NCBI GenBank assembly: GCA_903925515.1
Contig: CAIYFP010000060.1
Span: 1 to 15,906 of the forward strand
Source of the DNA: an uncultured Verrucomicrobiota bacterium
GTDB lineage: Bacteria > Verrucomicrobiota > Verrucomicrobiia > Limisphaerales > UBA9464
Reading direction: 5' to 3'
DNA length: 15,906 nucleotides
Position numbers and translations under genes: made by a program. This document shows positions 12,001-14,912 of this stretch, in pieces (positions within the stretch are counted from its first letter, which is position 1; every line of letters starts with the position of its first letter). The notes under the pieces were generated by a model that saw nothing but the letters and a program-made list of their open reading frames with translations, made no database searches and was not told where the DNA came from.

Positions 12001-14866
12001 CCCTGAAGCCTCCCCCGTTGCGTTCATCAACAACTGGCAACGCATGATGAGCCAGTCGATCGCATGGGACGTGGCGCCGGGCGATCGCATCGTCGCCCGC
12101 ACCCTTTTTGGCACCCTTGGCGATGCCGGTGACGGCGGTCGGGCGGGAACCTTCTATCTGGTCGCGGGCGAGGCGGACCCCGCGAACATGGACCAGTTCT
12201 CCGCGCGCTCCCGGGTCCTCGCGAAGGTCGTCATAGGAAATGCAAGGTTCAGTCCACAGCCGCCCGATGTTGCGGTCGAGGATGGTGTGCTCAAGCAGGT
12301 CACCCTCGAACACGAGGTCACCGCCGAGGAGGCCGCGCTCGGTCTCCCCATCACCGTGGCGTTCCGGACGGAGCTTTGGTCGGTTGGAATGACGTATTGG
12401 GATGATGTCTCCCTGACGATGGATGCAACCCCCGTGGCGAGGGGCGTGTCTGGGCCCTTCGAGATTCGCAGCCCAGACAGCCTCGTCGAGGCGTTGGGCT
12501 ACTTGAAGCGCGAGTTCTTCCAGGGAGCCACGCTCGAGTCGGTGGAATCCAACACGGCGGGAACGCCTGTCGTGAGCCTTGAGACAACCTTTGAAGGGCC
12601 CACGGATCTACCCTTTGCCTACGCGCAGCGCATCAGCGGCTTCTTTACTCCCGAGGCCACCGGGATGTATGCGTTTGTCGTCGCCTCGGATGGCCCTTCC
12701 AACTTCTACATCTCCACCGACGAGCTGCCCTCGAACAAGCGGTTGGTGGCCCAGCAACTCCTCTGGGGCTTCCGCCGGGAGTGGAAGAGCGCGATTGGAA
12801 GGGATTGGAACTTCGAGGGACGTGACTTCACCCAGAAAAACTCGCTCACATGGTCGCCGGACGGCGGCATCACATTCCCCTTCGCAGGCGGCATCTCCTT
12901 GGAGGCCGGGCGGAAGTACTACATCGAGGGCGTGATGGGCGAGAATGGAGGATGGATCAACAACTTCGCGGCCACCTTCCATCGGGTCGGCCAACCAACT
13001 CCCGAGAACGGCACCCCGTCGGCGTTCTCCGGCAAGCGAATCTCGACCCTCGCGCCGCCGGAACGGGCGTGGATTACCCAACAGCCCCAGTCGATTTCTG
13101 CCGCCGACCGGCAGGTCGTCCGATTCGCCGTCTCCGCCGAGGCCACCGGAGGCGCGAGCATCCTCTATCAATGGCGCAGGAATGGCGTGGAGATCCCCGG
13201 GGCCAATTCCGCGACCTACCAGGCTCCGCCTGCGGCGCCCTCCGACGACGGAGCCCGGTTCAGCGTGGTGGTCACGGCCCCCGGCTTCTCGGTGGCGAGC
13301 GACGACGCGGTCCTGACACGGGTGCCGACAGCAAGGACCGATGTCTTCGACCTTGCGGACGGGCAGAGGGTGCAGCCCGGGCGCATCGGCGGGCTTGAGG
13401 TTCCGGGTGCGGGCCGGATCGAACAGCATGGCGACGTGGACGAATATGTGTTCACCGCGCAGGCCGGGGACGAATTGAATCCCGAGGAGTCGCCGCAACC
13501 CGGGACGTCGTTGACGTGGGAGTGCATGGCCGACGACGGAACGGTGGCATGGGCACCTCGTCTGCTGGGTCATGGTGGCCTGCGCAAGGTGACCCTGCCC
13601 GTCAGCGGAAGGTATCGCATCCGAGTGACGGGCACCGGGGAATACGGCTTCGTGGCGTGGGCAACCACAAGGCCCGAACCGATCGCGATCAGGCTCACCG
13701 ACAAGGTGTCACGAGGAACGATCAACGGCAGCTCGACGCGCGATGGCAACCCCCTGCCAGGCTGGGTCGGGCGCATCACGCGACCCTACGAGGTGGCCGA
13801 GTACCGGTTGCAGGCCGTGAAGGGCCAGATCGTGAAGTTCGCCATGGTGGACGCCGACGAAAACTGGCTTGTCTATTGGCGGATGACGGGCCCCGGCGGC
13901 GAGGTCGTGTTCGGCGAGTCCGCACTGGGATTCTCGCGCGGGTCCATCGTGAGCGTCCAACTCCCTGCGGACGGAACATACCGGTTGGAGGTGTATGGGC
14001 ATGGGAGCTTCGTGGGGGGGTATGCCTTCCAGTTGGTGGACGACTTGGACTTGCTCACGCGGCCCCTCGGAATCGCCGACGTCGGCTCGCCCGCCGTGGC
14101 AGAGGGCAGCCGAATGATGCTTGTTTTGGCCTCGGCCCACGAACCCAGCCCGTCGTTCCCGCTTCGCTTCCGCCTTGTTTCCGGTCCCGCCGGGATGGCC
14201 GTCCAGCCCGACGGAACGCTGACATGGGATGCGCCACGGCAGGACGGCCCCTCCACCCATCGCGTCGTTGTTTCCATCACGGATGGCATTACGACGGCCG
14301 CCTCCGCCTTCGACGTGGTCGTGACCGAGGTCAACGCGGCGCCGACACCCTCGGAAGACACCATCTCGGTGGCCCGGATGGCTCAAATTCGGATACCGGT
14401 GGAAGCAATTCTCTCCAATGACACAGACCCGGACGGGGACACGGTGCACTTCGATTCCGTGGAACCCCTAAGCTCAGCCGGAGGGAGCGTTCAGGTCCGC
14501 GGCATGTTCATCGTGTACACTCCGCCCGGTGCGGGTACGGGTACGGACATCTTGGTGTACTCCGTTGGCGACGGCCGGGGCGGGCTCACGCCATCCAAGA
14601 TCCATGTGACGCTCACGGACCCTGCGCCGCCCGCTCCGGGCGACATGTCGCTGGTCTCGTTGCGCGCGACTCCGCAGTCCGTGGTCGTGGAATTCGTGGG
14701 CATTCGTGGCAGGCGCTACTTGATCGAACGTGCGCCGAACATGCTCTCGCCTTGGTCCATGCTCGCCACCGTGACGGCGGATGCGTTCGGAAGGATTCGT
14801 TTCGAGGACACCAGCCCGTTGGATTCGATGGGCTACTACCGAATCACGCGCGCAACTTCACCCTGA
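2..14866 (+). CDS. Giant multidomain secreted/surface beta-sandwich protein, 5'-partial (at least 4954 aa)
   Basis: The frame is open from the left edge to a TGA at 14864-14866. A GTG at 20 and an ATG at 38 are in frame, but neither has a Shine-Dalgarno sequence or a signal peptide after it, so the real start is upstream. With residue 1 at nt 2, I read: CBM6-like 47-177; FN3 274-381; He_PIG-like 382-564 (two); PA14-like 565-762; He_PIG-like 779-868; laminin-B-like 869-1032; MAM-like 1033-1303; PPC-like 1305-1429; FN3-like 1430-1526; CARDB 1527-1646; Calx-beta-like 1647-2057 (four); CARDB 2058-2174; Ig/NEW3-like 2175-2483; carboxypeptidase-regulatory-like 2484-2574; Cys/Gly8 segment 2686-2758; conserved-looking module 2754-3161; FN3-like 3168-3265; jelly roll 3266-3456; He_PIG-like 3457-3743 (three); Ig 3744-3831; CARDB-like 3832-3930; jelly roll 3931-4156; PA14-like 4157-4349; Ig 4350-4446; PPC-like 4447-4681 (two); He_PIG-like 4682-4779; cadherin-like 4780-4874; C-terminal module 4876-4954. 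No catalytic domain or PEP-CTERM tail is visible. Export is inferred from the domains. Function is unknown; adhesion or polysaccharide binding is the best guess. Confidence 0.95.
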   Translation, partial: FGGGQSVPAASVMPYVGGAYAGLSGVPGIDFENPEGNPAPDSTEAYRERPGMVPMWREYQNDPNHGIFEVTQNYLIGWNGGGDWYNYTRTVPKSRYRAYAGLQSSGVGTIWGLSRVTSGVGSPSQGLEALGTFDGPVTVGFGGNTLFPLTRSGAVATLDLEGTVTLRATYEQTSNFDFLLLESADADVARQVMGPYSTGETAWKEKSVYFDVSQPGRYTLTFRGLNPSGGDNSVALDDIRLQRYLGERARPFNDVRELVSREHTFAVATPEVPQPVTGPSGFLAVRLSTARPRALDLDWTSYPEVQNKDVTQYSIYLSDSFFSDISGMTPLPWAPQDVRQTTLDGLQPGRTYHVAVVAVDANGQFDPAVRSVSATTLPPLPVNIPDLVVEEGQTLDYLAVSVGGELTAYRFAYDILRGPSGLAVSSASRITWTPNETHGPGDYPVELRVTDNGLPPIVATNRFVIHVDSGNLRPRIAAITVPPVRERSMVSYVFSAWDRETPNELTWQLVSGPAGAAVDPASGRLTWSPTEDQAPTTHSARIRVTDGGGAAAEADFSLTALEDALPLAMARPLSWGSDPGMVWRTHQITGWRNNELALLEQQLGGAYGSSVHNPAGEINGFFHIPYVNFEQYGNPVGYIRSGAGSGQDIPDRRIPGIPGLTGSDDNIAAEAMAYLAFDQPGVYTMGVSSDDGFRVSLGFKDDPASVMLGEFDGGRSTGDTLFAFEVVKPGLYPFRLIWMEGWGGADVEWYILRPDGVRVLINGPQSGAIRAYRDASGPLRIAEVPNQTLPEGGTLSLTLVATRVQDPAVPRHFSLVSGPVGMTVSPEGALIWNTTEADGPSTHRVVVALTDGTLIATTSFDVVVTEVNGPNSDIVSTFDSDLEGWTCTAPQHLSWDASGKLRWHDQTYHDSFAEAPSKFRGDWSRFVGGTLSYDHRIVDTGGGNNYEFGFYHVLIKGPGGEAAWFGRKAAQSDVLAWQHIRVPIAEANWTLRSGSWSELISNVTSVAVYMELVWNNDGGHDINELDNVRLAGAEVAGFPAPLYFEDFESTAEGEVPVGWTRVNFTTHATSDYDIKNPYSDAYLNWLVISRSTVEAIGAAGQWEAARRLNSGENYVNGHRVKDLVQGKFVYAESDKRNGSQVQYLFTKDYDLTGKSSLYIAYNSIYEQNQDSIGSVEYSIDQGNTWLPILYMLDGPDIVLDAKGNVDAVATFTAVHNDTASLIDPNSGEEIGMKYGAFIGAKISQDLAPYISARVNDNPTESKRVEFYPIPAAENQKTVRFRFAQAGTGSWYFGIDNVGIYSIPVANVPNVSIGSQQTFVLSIGDVVSDGKINDADAPGAGRIETPGVSDAYTFEGAAGQGLYLDAISNEMGDPWSTGWRLLGPDGTQLWWSYIFADGRVTLPVTGTYRIEVYTWSKTTGTYRFLLGEDVRPPVSAVQPLPAELPGPGFDVAWSGRDLVSAAVRFDILVSEDGGPYAPWLTSTTATSGRFTGRLGSRYAFYSVATDEAGNREAAPDSPDAVVRVRSIDPDLVAESVAAPSSALPGVPFEVRWTSRNAGNGDAAGPWTDGVYLSTDALLGGDVFLASVASEESLAAGASRDRTASVVVPIDGPAGDLYLLVATDTGNAVAESNESDNVGVSAAVVTVPWTLTVTGGAASVPENGAPLTYTVTRNGDRSADLAVTLTSSAPSALAVPSSVMIPAGQASVTFQATPAADGVVAGDRLATVTMAATAFASVTRQVTVTDVDVPRLTLALDAAEMGEGASVPARVTRDPVTSSSLTVNVVSTAPGQFLLPASVTIPAGEPSVAFAVVTVDDPLVEADVATTLTVTAAEHAEASRPLTVVDDDTFTLGLSLAAATFSEGAGPAATVGTVTRAPVTSQAITVVLVSSDPTAATVPPSVTIHGGQASATFNVSAVNDAWVDGSQATEIDARSSVAGRPAVVAAPVTATVTDDDGPMLTLTLGASAAREGASPALLGTVRRNTSTSTALLVALASDNVAEATVPAMVEIPAGAPEITFPVATVADGVTDGAKVARITASAAGHESSTASLTVTDADLPDLVVAWVESPGVVETESITSARYRVENRGNVAATGPFIVRLYTSADEVAGGDTLLVQYTFSGTLPVGGYFELDQGFTAPRRVGPVYIVAEVDPVRAVTELAEDNNSAVSAAVMDVRAAYTAVAYTDVSVAMAGTPVPIRGTVTRGSGGPAAGASVNVHVVVRGTRRTLGAIADGLGNFALTFNPLPGEAGNYEIAAAHPGIGEPPAQDAFTLVGIRIETPGAVRVIEGQSAASGTRIQNLSDLPVTGLTVETMEVPSGVTVTPSLGSTSLAANGSVDMAYGMAVADGTTTGGVVRFRVTGSGGITGTVEVPVIVEPLRPNLVAMPGSLERGMRRGVQTTVQFDLVNRGGRPTGPLKLLIPPLSWVRVAAGGEVNDLRPGETNPVTVVLTPPADLPLGPYTGSFYAQADQVGVNVPFAFRAMSEARGTLRVEAVDEFTYYAEGEPRVAGATVVVLDAVTGTEVARQATGANGIAEFADLHEDYYRIEVTADGHGSYRGTHAVEAAKTAEVTAFLPRQTVRYRWTVEPTQVEDRTKITIETVFETSVPVPVVTLEPSVIDLAEVTGNETQVDLTITNQGLVAANHGRFAMPTHPSWEFIPLITEVGDIPAKSSLIIPMKVRRLGSAADPCMVQGALLWDLPCGKLTNTYVVPITFINAATNCGGAPIAVVGGGGGGGGWVSGGPTLVFNPPEISTERCEAVCARVRLKLEQEAVLTRDAFRAMLELENADVSALSDIDVSLQLRDGDGADAAGLFGVRPPEVTAMGAVDGSGTLAANTTGKSTWVLIPTRDAAGSAPKVYRVGGTLRYRQNGVLVTVPLADVPITVHPQPLLSLQYFHQRDVYSDDPFTPEVEPSIPYALGVMVRNDGFGQARNFRIVSAQPQIVENERGLLIDFQLIGTQVAGEEVSPSLTANFGTINAGDIKVGRWLFTSSLQGLFIDYSAKFEHIDSLGNPRLSLIDAVSIHEMIHQVEAQGDLADGKPDFLVNDQPDVRHLPDTLYLSQGGTNHVEVVEVASVDSAPSGSDSVVELTAPMSSGWTYLRVPEPSNGSMRLTRIVRSDGRELPVDRTWWVTDRTFGGMGRRPTRENILHLLDDQSTGRYTLHYNTAAGEDRVAPSSAVGVVPVQSPLDIGLAWSGTDDASGVAGFDVYVSLDGGPYALWLEGTTLRGALYRGDLGRTYRFYSVAFDRSGNREAAPDSPDVVVRVSHGTDALNGNVAYADWTEAHGDPGTAAGIIRLPDGRTVGVSYSGDFGFAQTAGDGINYWSASSRPPYGDERFTAYVGVPNMPETSDIVAMQRSAIPNTISFSSPVTDPVMLVLSMGNLDRRVSYTFDRDFVVLSSGNGFFGGHPGGSLSAQPGRVLEGLEGHGAIQFLGTFSSISWTVDTDEHWHGFTLGLPGGNAAPTLAGATNAILHEMEGYTQAMVPRDADVPAQALTVTLVSGPTGLVVTNGVLAWTPTEAQGPSTNTVTVSVGDGTATAEVSFELIVTEVNRHPVVQPIADVALNEGDRMQVTVIASDPDLPAQPLGIEAFLARGATPGGVVSAELVPLAVTDGVVTWDTGETDGPATHVVWVVVGDGTGLVTNRFDVVVTEVNRPPQFGFIPDQTVDELATLQIDLPFSDADIPEQALTCSLVSGPAGMTVDAQGRLRWTPTVADGPSTHRVVVAVTDGVLAVTTEFDVVVTAATLAITRQPEPVGIRPGQAATFSVSAEATGLGRPAYQWRRNGVDIAGANSATYETPPVTPSDDGARFSVVVSVPGASVTSDEALLSVFSPKLGVSDVTASGDATVGGVVNVSWTVTNAGGSAIPEGWRAVVGISDTPGGNVTTWLGSLQRAEPIGAGASVDQSITVRLPAQTEGTVYFVVRLQLLGTTANLVTNGDFSMPPVIGPGQSLLGIGARKMVVPDSEHGLYSESISGVPFWNYRLNSDGGSDHGLERQQAFGDPEASPVAFINNWQRMMSQSIAWDVAPGDRIVARTLFGTLGDAGDGGRAGTFYLVAGEADPANMDQFSARSRVLAKVVIGNARFSPQPPDVAVEDGVLKQVTLEHEVTAEEAALGLPITVAFRTELWSVGMTYWDDVSLTMDATPVARGVSGPFEIRSPDSLVEALGYLKREFFQGATLESVESNTAGTPVVSLETTFEGPTDLPFAYAQRISGFFTPEATGMYAFVVASDGPSNFYISTDELPSNKRLVAQQLLWGFRREWKSAIGRDWNFEGRDFTQKNSLTWSPDGGITFPFAGGISLEAGRKYYIEGVMGENGGWINNFAATFHRVGQPTPENGTPSAFSGKRISTLAPPERAWITQQPQSISAADRQVVRFAVSAEATGGASILYQWRRNGVEIPGANSATYQAPPAAPSDDGARFSVVVTAPGFSVASDDAVLTRVPTARTDVFDLADGQRVQPGRIGGLEVPGAGRIEQHGDVDEYVFTAQAGDELNPEESPQPGTSLTWECMADDGTVAWAPRLLGHGGLRKVTLPVSGRYRIRVTGTGEYGFVAWATTRPEPIAIRLTDKVSRGTINGSSTRDGNPLPGWVGRITRPYEVAEYRLQAVKGQIVKFAMVDADENWLVYWRMTGPGGEVVFGESALGFSRGSIVSVQLPADGTYRLEVYGHGSFVGGYAFQLVDDLDLLTRPLGIADVGSPAVAEGSRMMLVLASAHEPSPSFPLRFRLVSGPAGMAVQPDGTLTWDAPRQDGPSTHRVVVSITDGITTAASAFDVVVTEVNAAPTPSEDTISVARMAQIRIPVEAILSNDTDPDGDTVHFDSVEPLSSAGGSVQVRGMFIVYTPPGAGTGTDILVYSVGDGRGGLTPSKIHVTLTDPAPPAPGDMSLVSLRATPQSVVVEFVGIRGRRYLIERAPNMLSPWSMLATVTADAFGRIRFEDTSPLDSMGYYRITRATSP
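140..733 (+). other. Protein region: N-terminal carbohydrate-binding (CBM6-like) jelly roll
   Basis: The segment around residues 80-100 reads GWNGGGDWYNYTRTVP followed by a Y-x-A-Y-A-G-L strand. This is the 'gdWvnYt..vp.G.Y.vyara' signature of CBM6-type and related jelly rolls. After it come alternating strands and a closing V-A-L-D-D-I-R-L motif near nt 710-733, typical of the last strand of such sandwiches. CBM6-type folds bind glycans in other proteins. Here the ligand is unknown and the assignment is by motif memory only. The domain may be two half-overlapping jelly rolls, since the strand pattern restarts near nt 590. Confidence 0.55.
821..1693 (+). other. Protein region: FN3 domain followed by two He_PIG-like (Ig/cadherin-fold) domains
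   Basis: Nt 821-1144 has a fibronectin type III pattern: a W-T-S-Y strand, then T-L-D-G-L-Q-P-G-R-T-Y-H-V-A-V-V-A-V-D, the usual 'L.pgt.Y.v.V.A.d' ending. Nt 1145-1420 and 1421-1693 are He_PIG-like domains. Each has an E-G-Q-T-L or E-R-S-M-V entry strand, a G-P-S-G-L or G-P-A-G-A turn, a W-T-P or W-S-P strand, and a closing R-V-T-D strand. These modules are usually structural spacers in large secreted proteins. No unusual residues were noticed. Confidence 0.7.
1694..2287 (+). other. Protein region: PA14-like domain, first copy
   Basis: The core Y-T-M-G-V-S-S-D-D-G-F-R-V (near nt 2048-2086) is the PA14-type 'Y.f.v.SDDg.rv' signature. It is followed by a second strand pair G-L-Y-P-F-R-L-I-W-M-E-G-W-G-G-A-D-V-E-W, matching the G.Y.irv.w.e..g.a...l.w ending. 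PA14 domains are beta-barrels that often bind carbohydrate. The Asp-Asp pair (nt 2066-2071) matches the position of the calcium-binding DD in lectin-type PA14 domains, but binding has not been shown here. Confidence 0.65.
2336..2605 (+). repeat. He_PIG-like module, dispersed DNA-level copy 1
   Basis: This module has the order E-G-G-T-L, L-V-S-G-P-V-G-M-T-V, I-W-N, D-G-P-S-T-H-R-V-V-V, and ends in FDVVVTEVN. The same module returns at 10955-11230 and 14045-14337. The DNA for DGPSTHRVVV and its flanks (2516-2556) matches 11141-11181 at 37 of 41 positions by hand alignment. Copies are thus related at DNA level, not only by fold. Confidence 0.75.
2606..3097 (+). other. Protein region: laminin-B-like (LamB / laminin IV type A) domain
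   Basis: It starts with S-T-F-D-S-D-L-E-G-W-T, continues with A-P-S-K-F-R-G-D-W-S and G-G-T-L-S-Y-D-H-R-I, and closes with N-E-L-D-N-V-R-L. This order (FD.d.eGW, aP.kFlGd, yGG.Lsyd.r, lDnv.L) is the laminin B fold as it occurs in bacterial secreted proteins. It contains the first of only eight cysteines in the visible protein. The ligand is unknown. Confidence 0.65.
3098..3910 (+). other. Protein region: large MAM-like / jelly-roll domain of unclear family
   Basis: About 271 residues start with L-Y-F-E-D-F-E-S and end with W-Y-F-G-I-D-N-V-G-I-Y. This is the '.DFE......GW......W...DNv.i' frame of MAM-type and related jelly rolls. Between these ends lies a longer insert than I expect, with V-E-Y-S-I-D-Q-G-N-T-W (a strand that resembles sialidase or BNR turns) and a stretch near nt 3588-3790 that I cannot place. 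Aromatic residues are frequent. I do not recognise a precise family. Confidence 0.4.
3914..4288 (+). other. Protein region: PPC-like (bacterial pre-peptidase C-terminal) domain
   Basis: The pattern G-A-G-R-I-E-T-P-G-V-S-D-A-Y-T-F, then a strand pair, then V-T-L-P-V-T-G-T-Y-R-I-E-V-Y, matches the PPC layout 'G.i...gd.D.Y.f.a..G......l...G.y.l.v'. Two further domains with the same layout are at 13340-13681 and 13682-14044. PPC domains usually follow secreted proteases and are removed on maturation; here no protease is visible, so they look structural or binding. Confidence 0.6.
4289..4579 (+). repeat. FN3-like module, copy 1 of a duplicated pair (copy 2 at 9503-9796)
   Basis: The domain has V-A-W-S-G, F-D-I-L-V-S-E-D-G-G-P-Y-A, and ends Y-S-V-A-T-D-E-A-G-N-R-E-A-A-P-D-S-P. 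Copy 2 has the same order with D-G-G-P-Y-A, a substituted central strand, and the same G-N-R-E-A-A-P-D-S-P ending. At DNA level 4526-4569 and 9743-9786 agree at 43 of 44 positions, including synonymous sites, which implies recent duplication or gene conversion across 5.2 kb. Confidence 0.75.
4580..4939 (+). other. Protein region: CARDB domain, copy 1
   Basis: It begins P-D-L-V-A-E-S-V-A, has V-R-W-T-S-R-N-A-G-N-G-D-A, W-T-D-G-V-Y-L-S-T-D, and ends A-V-A-E-S-N-E-S-D-N. This is the CARDB (cell-adhesion-related in bacteria) layout 'pDL.v......p..G......v.N.G...a......ylS.D.......v.D....v.E.nE.nN'. It lies directly before four Calx-beta-like repeats, with a second CARDB on their other side. Confidence 0.75.
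4940..6172 (+). repeat. Four tandem Calx-beta-like repeats (about 100 aa each)
   Basis: Units run 4940-5242, 5243-5542, 5543-5869 and 5870-6172. Each has an acidic entry strand (E-N-G, G-E-G, S-E-G, R-E-G), a T-V-T-R or R-V-T-R or V-R-R strand, a P-x-x-V-x-I-x-x-G strand and a terminal T-V-T-D or V-V-D-D motif. These match the Calx-beta-like layout 'v.E..g...tvtr......v.....v..pagq....f.....D.......vt.td'. Calx-beta domains of this type often bind calcium; Asp pairs at the unit ends fit this but are not proof. The DNA is low in complexity, with GACGGTGACG-type runs that encode the T-V-T strand. Confidence 0.7.
6173..6523 (+). other. Protein region: CARDB domain, copy 2
   Basis: It begins P-D-L-V-V-A-W-V-E-S-P, has Y-R-V-E-N-R-G-N-V-A-A, L-Y-T-S-A-D, and ends A-V-T-E-L-A-E-D-N-N. 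It repeats the layout of 4580-4939, so the Calx-beta array sits between two CARDB domains. Confidence 0.75.
6524..7450 (+). other. Protein region: Ig-like and NEW3-like linker domains
   Basis: Nt 6524-6817 has an Ig-like or Big-type pattern with V-P-I-R-G-T-V-T-R and G-L-G-N-F-A-L-T-F, the 'G......G.F......P' of prealbumin-like or Big domains. Nt 6818-7130 and 7131-7450 each have G-x-x-V-P-V or V-N-V-P-F ends and N-L-S-D-L-P-V-T or N-R-G-G-R-P-T turns, as in NPCBM-associated NEW3 domains. The codon style is strongly G-ending. The assignment is tentative. Confidence 0.4.
7451..7723 (+). other. Protein region: carboxypeptidase-regulatory-like (prealbumin-fold) domain
   Basis: The order G-A-T-V-V-V-L-D, then G-A-N-G-I-A-E-F-A-D-L, then Y-Y-R-I-E-V-T-A-D-G-H is the CarbopepD_reg-like signature 'ga.V.v.d..g......T..dG.a.f..l..g.Y.v.v.a.Gy'. 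It precedes the cysteine segment and the large conserved-looking module. Confidence 0.6.
8057..8275 (+). other. Protein region: five-cysteine segment with a Gly8 run
   Basis: Five of the eight cysteines of the whole visible protein lie here: DPCMV (Cys codon 8057), L-P-C-G, T-N-C-G-G, and the pair C-E-A-V-C (codons 8261 and 8273). Between the third and fourth is a run of eight glycines (codons 8180-8203). An exported protein with cysteines this clustered in one segment suggests disulphide bonds that clamp the two sides of a flexible glycine hinge; this is inference. Confidence 0.75.
8261..9484 (+). other. Protein region: long conserved-looking module of unnamed family (about 408 aa)
   Basis: It begins with CEAVC and A-R-V-R-L-K-L-E-Q-E-A-V-L-T-R-D-A-F-R-A, carries L-S-L-Q-Y-F-H-Q-R-D-V-Y-S-D-D-P-F-T-P-E-V-E-P, R-N-D-G-F-G-Q-A-R-N, G-R-W-L-F-T-S-S-L-Q-G, I-H-E-M-I-H, P-D-F-L-V-N-D, and L-P-D-T-L-Y-L-S. 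From memory I associate these blocks with other giant secreted bacterial proteins, but I cannot give a Pfam name. HEMIH (9062-9076) fits HEXXH by pattern only. The region is C-ending in codon style, unlike the G-ending sequence just before it. Confidence 0.5.
9503..9796 (+). repeat. FN3-like module, copy 2 of a duplicated pair (copy 1 at 4289-4579)
   Basis: The same layout as copy 1: L-A-W-S-G-T-D-D, F-D-V-Y-V-S-L-D-G-G-P-Y-A, R-F-Y-S-V-A-F-D-R-S-G-N-R-E-A-A-P-D-S-P. The C-terminal 44 nt (9743-9786) differ from copy 1 at one base. Upstream parts are more diverged, so sequence exchange appears limited to the ends. Confidence 0.75.
9797..10369 (+). other. Protein region: PEP-CTERM-type jelly-roll domain
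   Basis: The blocks V-A-Y-A-D-W-T-E-A near the start, T-I-S-F-S-S-P-V-T-D-P-V-M-L-V-L-S, V-S-Y-T-F-D-R-D-F-V-V-L-S-S-G-N-G-F-F-G-G, G-H-G-A-I-Q-F-L-G-T-F-S-S-I-S-W-T and H-W-H-G-F-T-L-G form a sandwich of a kind common in PEP-CTERM exported proteins of this phylum (recall, unverified). Here it is one module in the giant protein and has no sorting tail. Confidence 0.5.
10370..11230 (+). repeat. Three tandem He_PIG-like modules
   Basis: Units are 10370-10642, 10643-10954 and 10955-11230. The first two end in V-T-E-V-N; the third ends V-V-V-T-A-A-T. Inner motifs repeat: D-A-D-V-P-A-Q-A-L, S-D-P-D-L-P-A-Q-P-L, D-A-D-I-P-E-Q-A-L. The middle unit has a longer insert before V-V-T-W-D. The third unit differs from the first two in codon style and resembles 2336-2605 and 14045-14337 at DNA level. 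Confidence 0.75.
11231..11494 (+). repeat. Ig-like module, copy 1 (copy 2 at 13049-13339)
   Basis: It has the Verrucomicrobia-typical Ig pattern I-T-R-Q-P, G-Q-A-A-T-F-S-V, Y-Q-W-R-R-N-G-V-D-I-A-G-A, S-D-D-G-A-R-F-S-V-V-V. No cysteine pair is present. DNA 11336-11436 aligns without gaps to 13172-13272 at 82 of 101 positions by hand. Confidence 0.8.
11495..12469 (+). other. Protein region: CARDB-like domain, then carbohydrate-binding-like jelly roll
   Basis: Nt 11495-11791 has L-G-V-S-D-V-T-A-S-G, V-S-W-T-V-T-N-A-G-G-S-A-I, the CARDB layout without the acidic N-N ending. Nt 11792-12469 begins N-L-V-T-N-G-D-F-S-M-P, the opening of DUF642-type and CBM-like jelly rolls ('NLv.NGdFE.p'), and ends T-Y-W-D-D-V-S-L-T, the 'y.DdvsL' closing strand. 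Both are exported, non-catalytic folds. Confidence 0.55.
12470..13048 (+). other. Protein region: PA14-like domain, second copy
   Basis: It has E-F-F-Q-G near the start, then Y-A-Q-R-I-S-G-F-F-T-P-E-A-T-G-M-Y-A-F-V-V-A-S-D and L-E-A-G-R-K-Y-Y-I-E-G-V-M-G-E-N-G-G. These match PA14 domains of the 'RisGyl.pp.tG.Y.F.iaSDd....L.lS.de.p....' type with a 'l.aG..YYie......g' end. It is more typical than the copy at 1694-2287 and is not a recent duplicate of it. SDG replaces the usual SDD. Confidence 0.75.
13049..13339 (+). repeat. Ig-like module, copy 2 (copy 1 at 11231-11494)
   Basis: It has W-I-T-Q-Q-P-Q-S-I, Q-V-V-R-F-A-V-S-A-E-A-T-G, Y-Q-W-R-R-N-G-V-E-I-P-G-A, S-D-D-G-A-R-F-S-V-V-V. It ends with V-L-T-R-V-P before the next PPC-like domain. 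Confidence 0.8.
13340..14044 (+). repeat. Two tandem PPC-like domains
   Basis: Nt 13340-13681 has G-A-G-R-I-E-Q-H-G-D-V-D-E-Y-V-F-T-A-Q-A-G-D-E-L and T-L-P-V-S-G-R-Y-R-I-R-V. Nt 13682-14044 has V-A-E-Y-R-L-Q-A-V-K-G-Q-I-V-K-F, V-Q-L-P-A-D-G-T-Y-R-L-E-V-Y. Both match the PPC layout seen at 3914-4288. The last cysteine of the protein (W-E-C-M) is in the first of the two. Confidence 0.6.
14045..14863 (+). other. Protein region: He_PIG-like, cadherin-like and C-terminal terminal module
   Basis: Nt 14045-14337 is a He_PIG-like module (L-V-S-G-P-A-G-M-A-V, D-G-P-S-T-H-R-V-V-V, F-D-V-V-V-T-E-V-N). Nt 14338-14622 is cadherin-like of the tandem-95 type, with a probable calcium loop N-D-T-D-P-D-G-D (codons 14417-14440). 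Nt 14626-14863 has Y-L-I-E-R-A-P-N-M-L-S-P-W and F-E-D-T-S-P, then Y-Y-R-I-T-R-A and the stop. The last pattern ('Y.ie.s..l..W.......t...G...f.D......yYR') closes many large Verrucomicrobiota proteins (recall). No PEP-CTERM, LPXTG or type IX tail was seen. Confidence 0.65.
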
Positions 14867-14912
14867 GGCCTGCAAGGCGCGCAACACGGAACGTGGGAGT
14901 GGAACGAACCAA

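Noticed and set aside
14868..14878. Small hairpin GCCT-GCA-AGGC just after the giant gene, as a terminator
   Set aside because: Only a 4-bp stem and no T-run; too weak for a rho-independent terminator.
14781..14912. Longer N-terminus for the PEP-CTERM gene, starting at 14781 inside the giant gene
   Set aside because: It would add 44 residues without hydrophobic character before the clear signal peptide and overlap the upstream gene by 86 nt.
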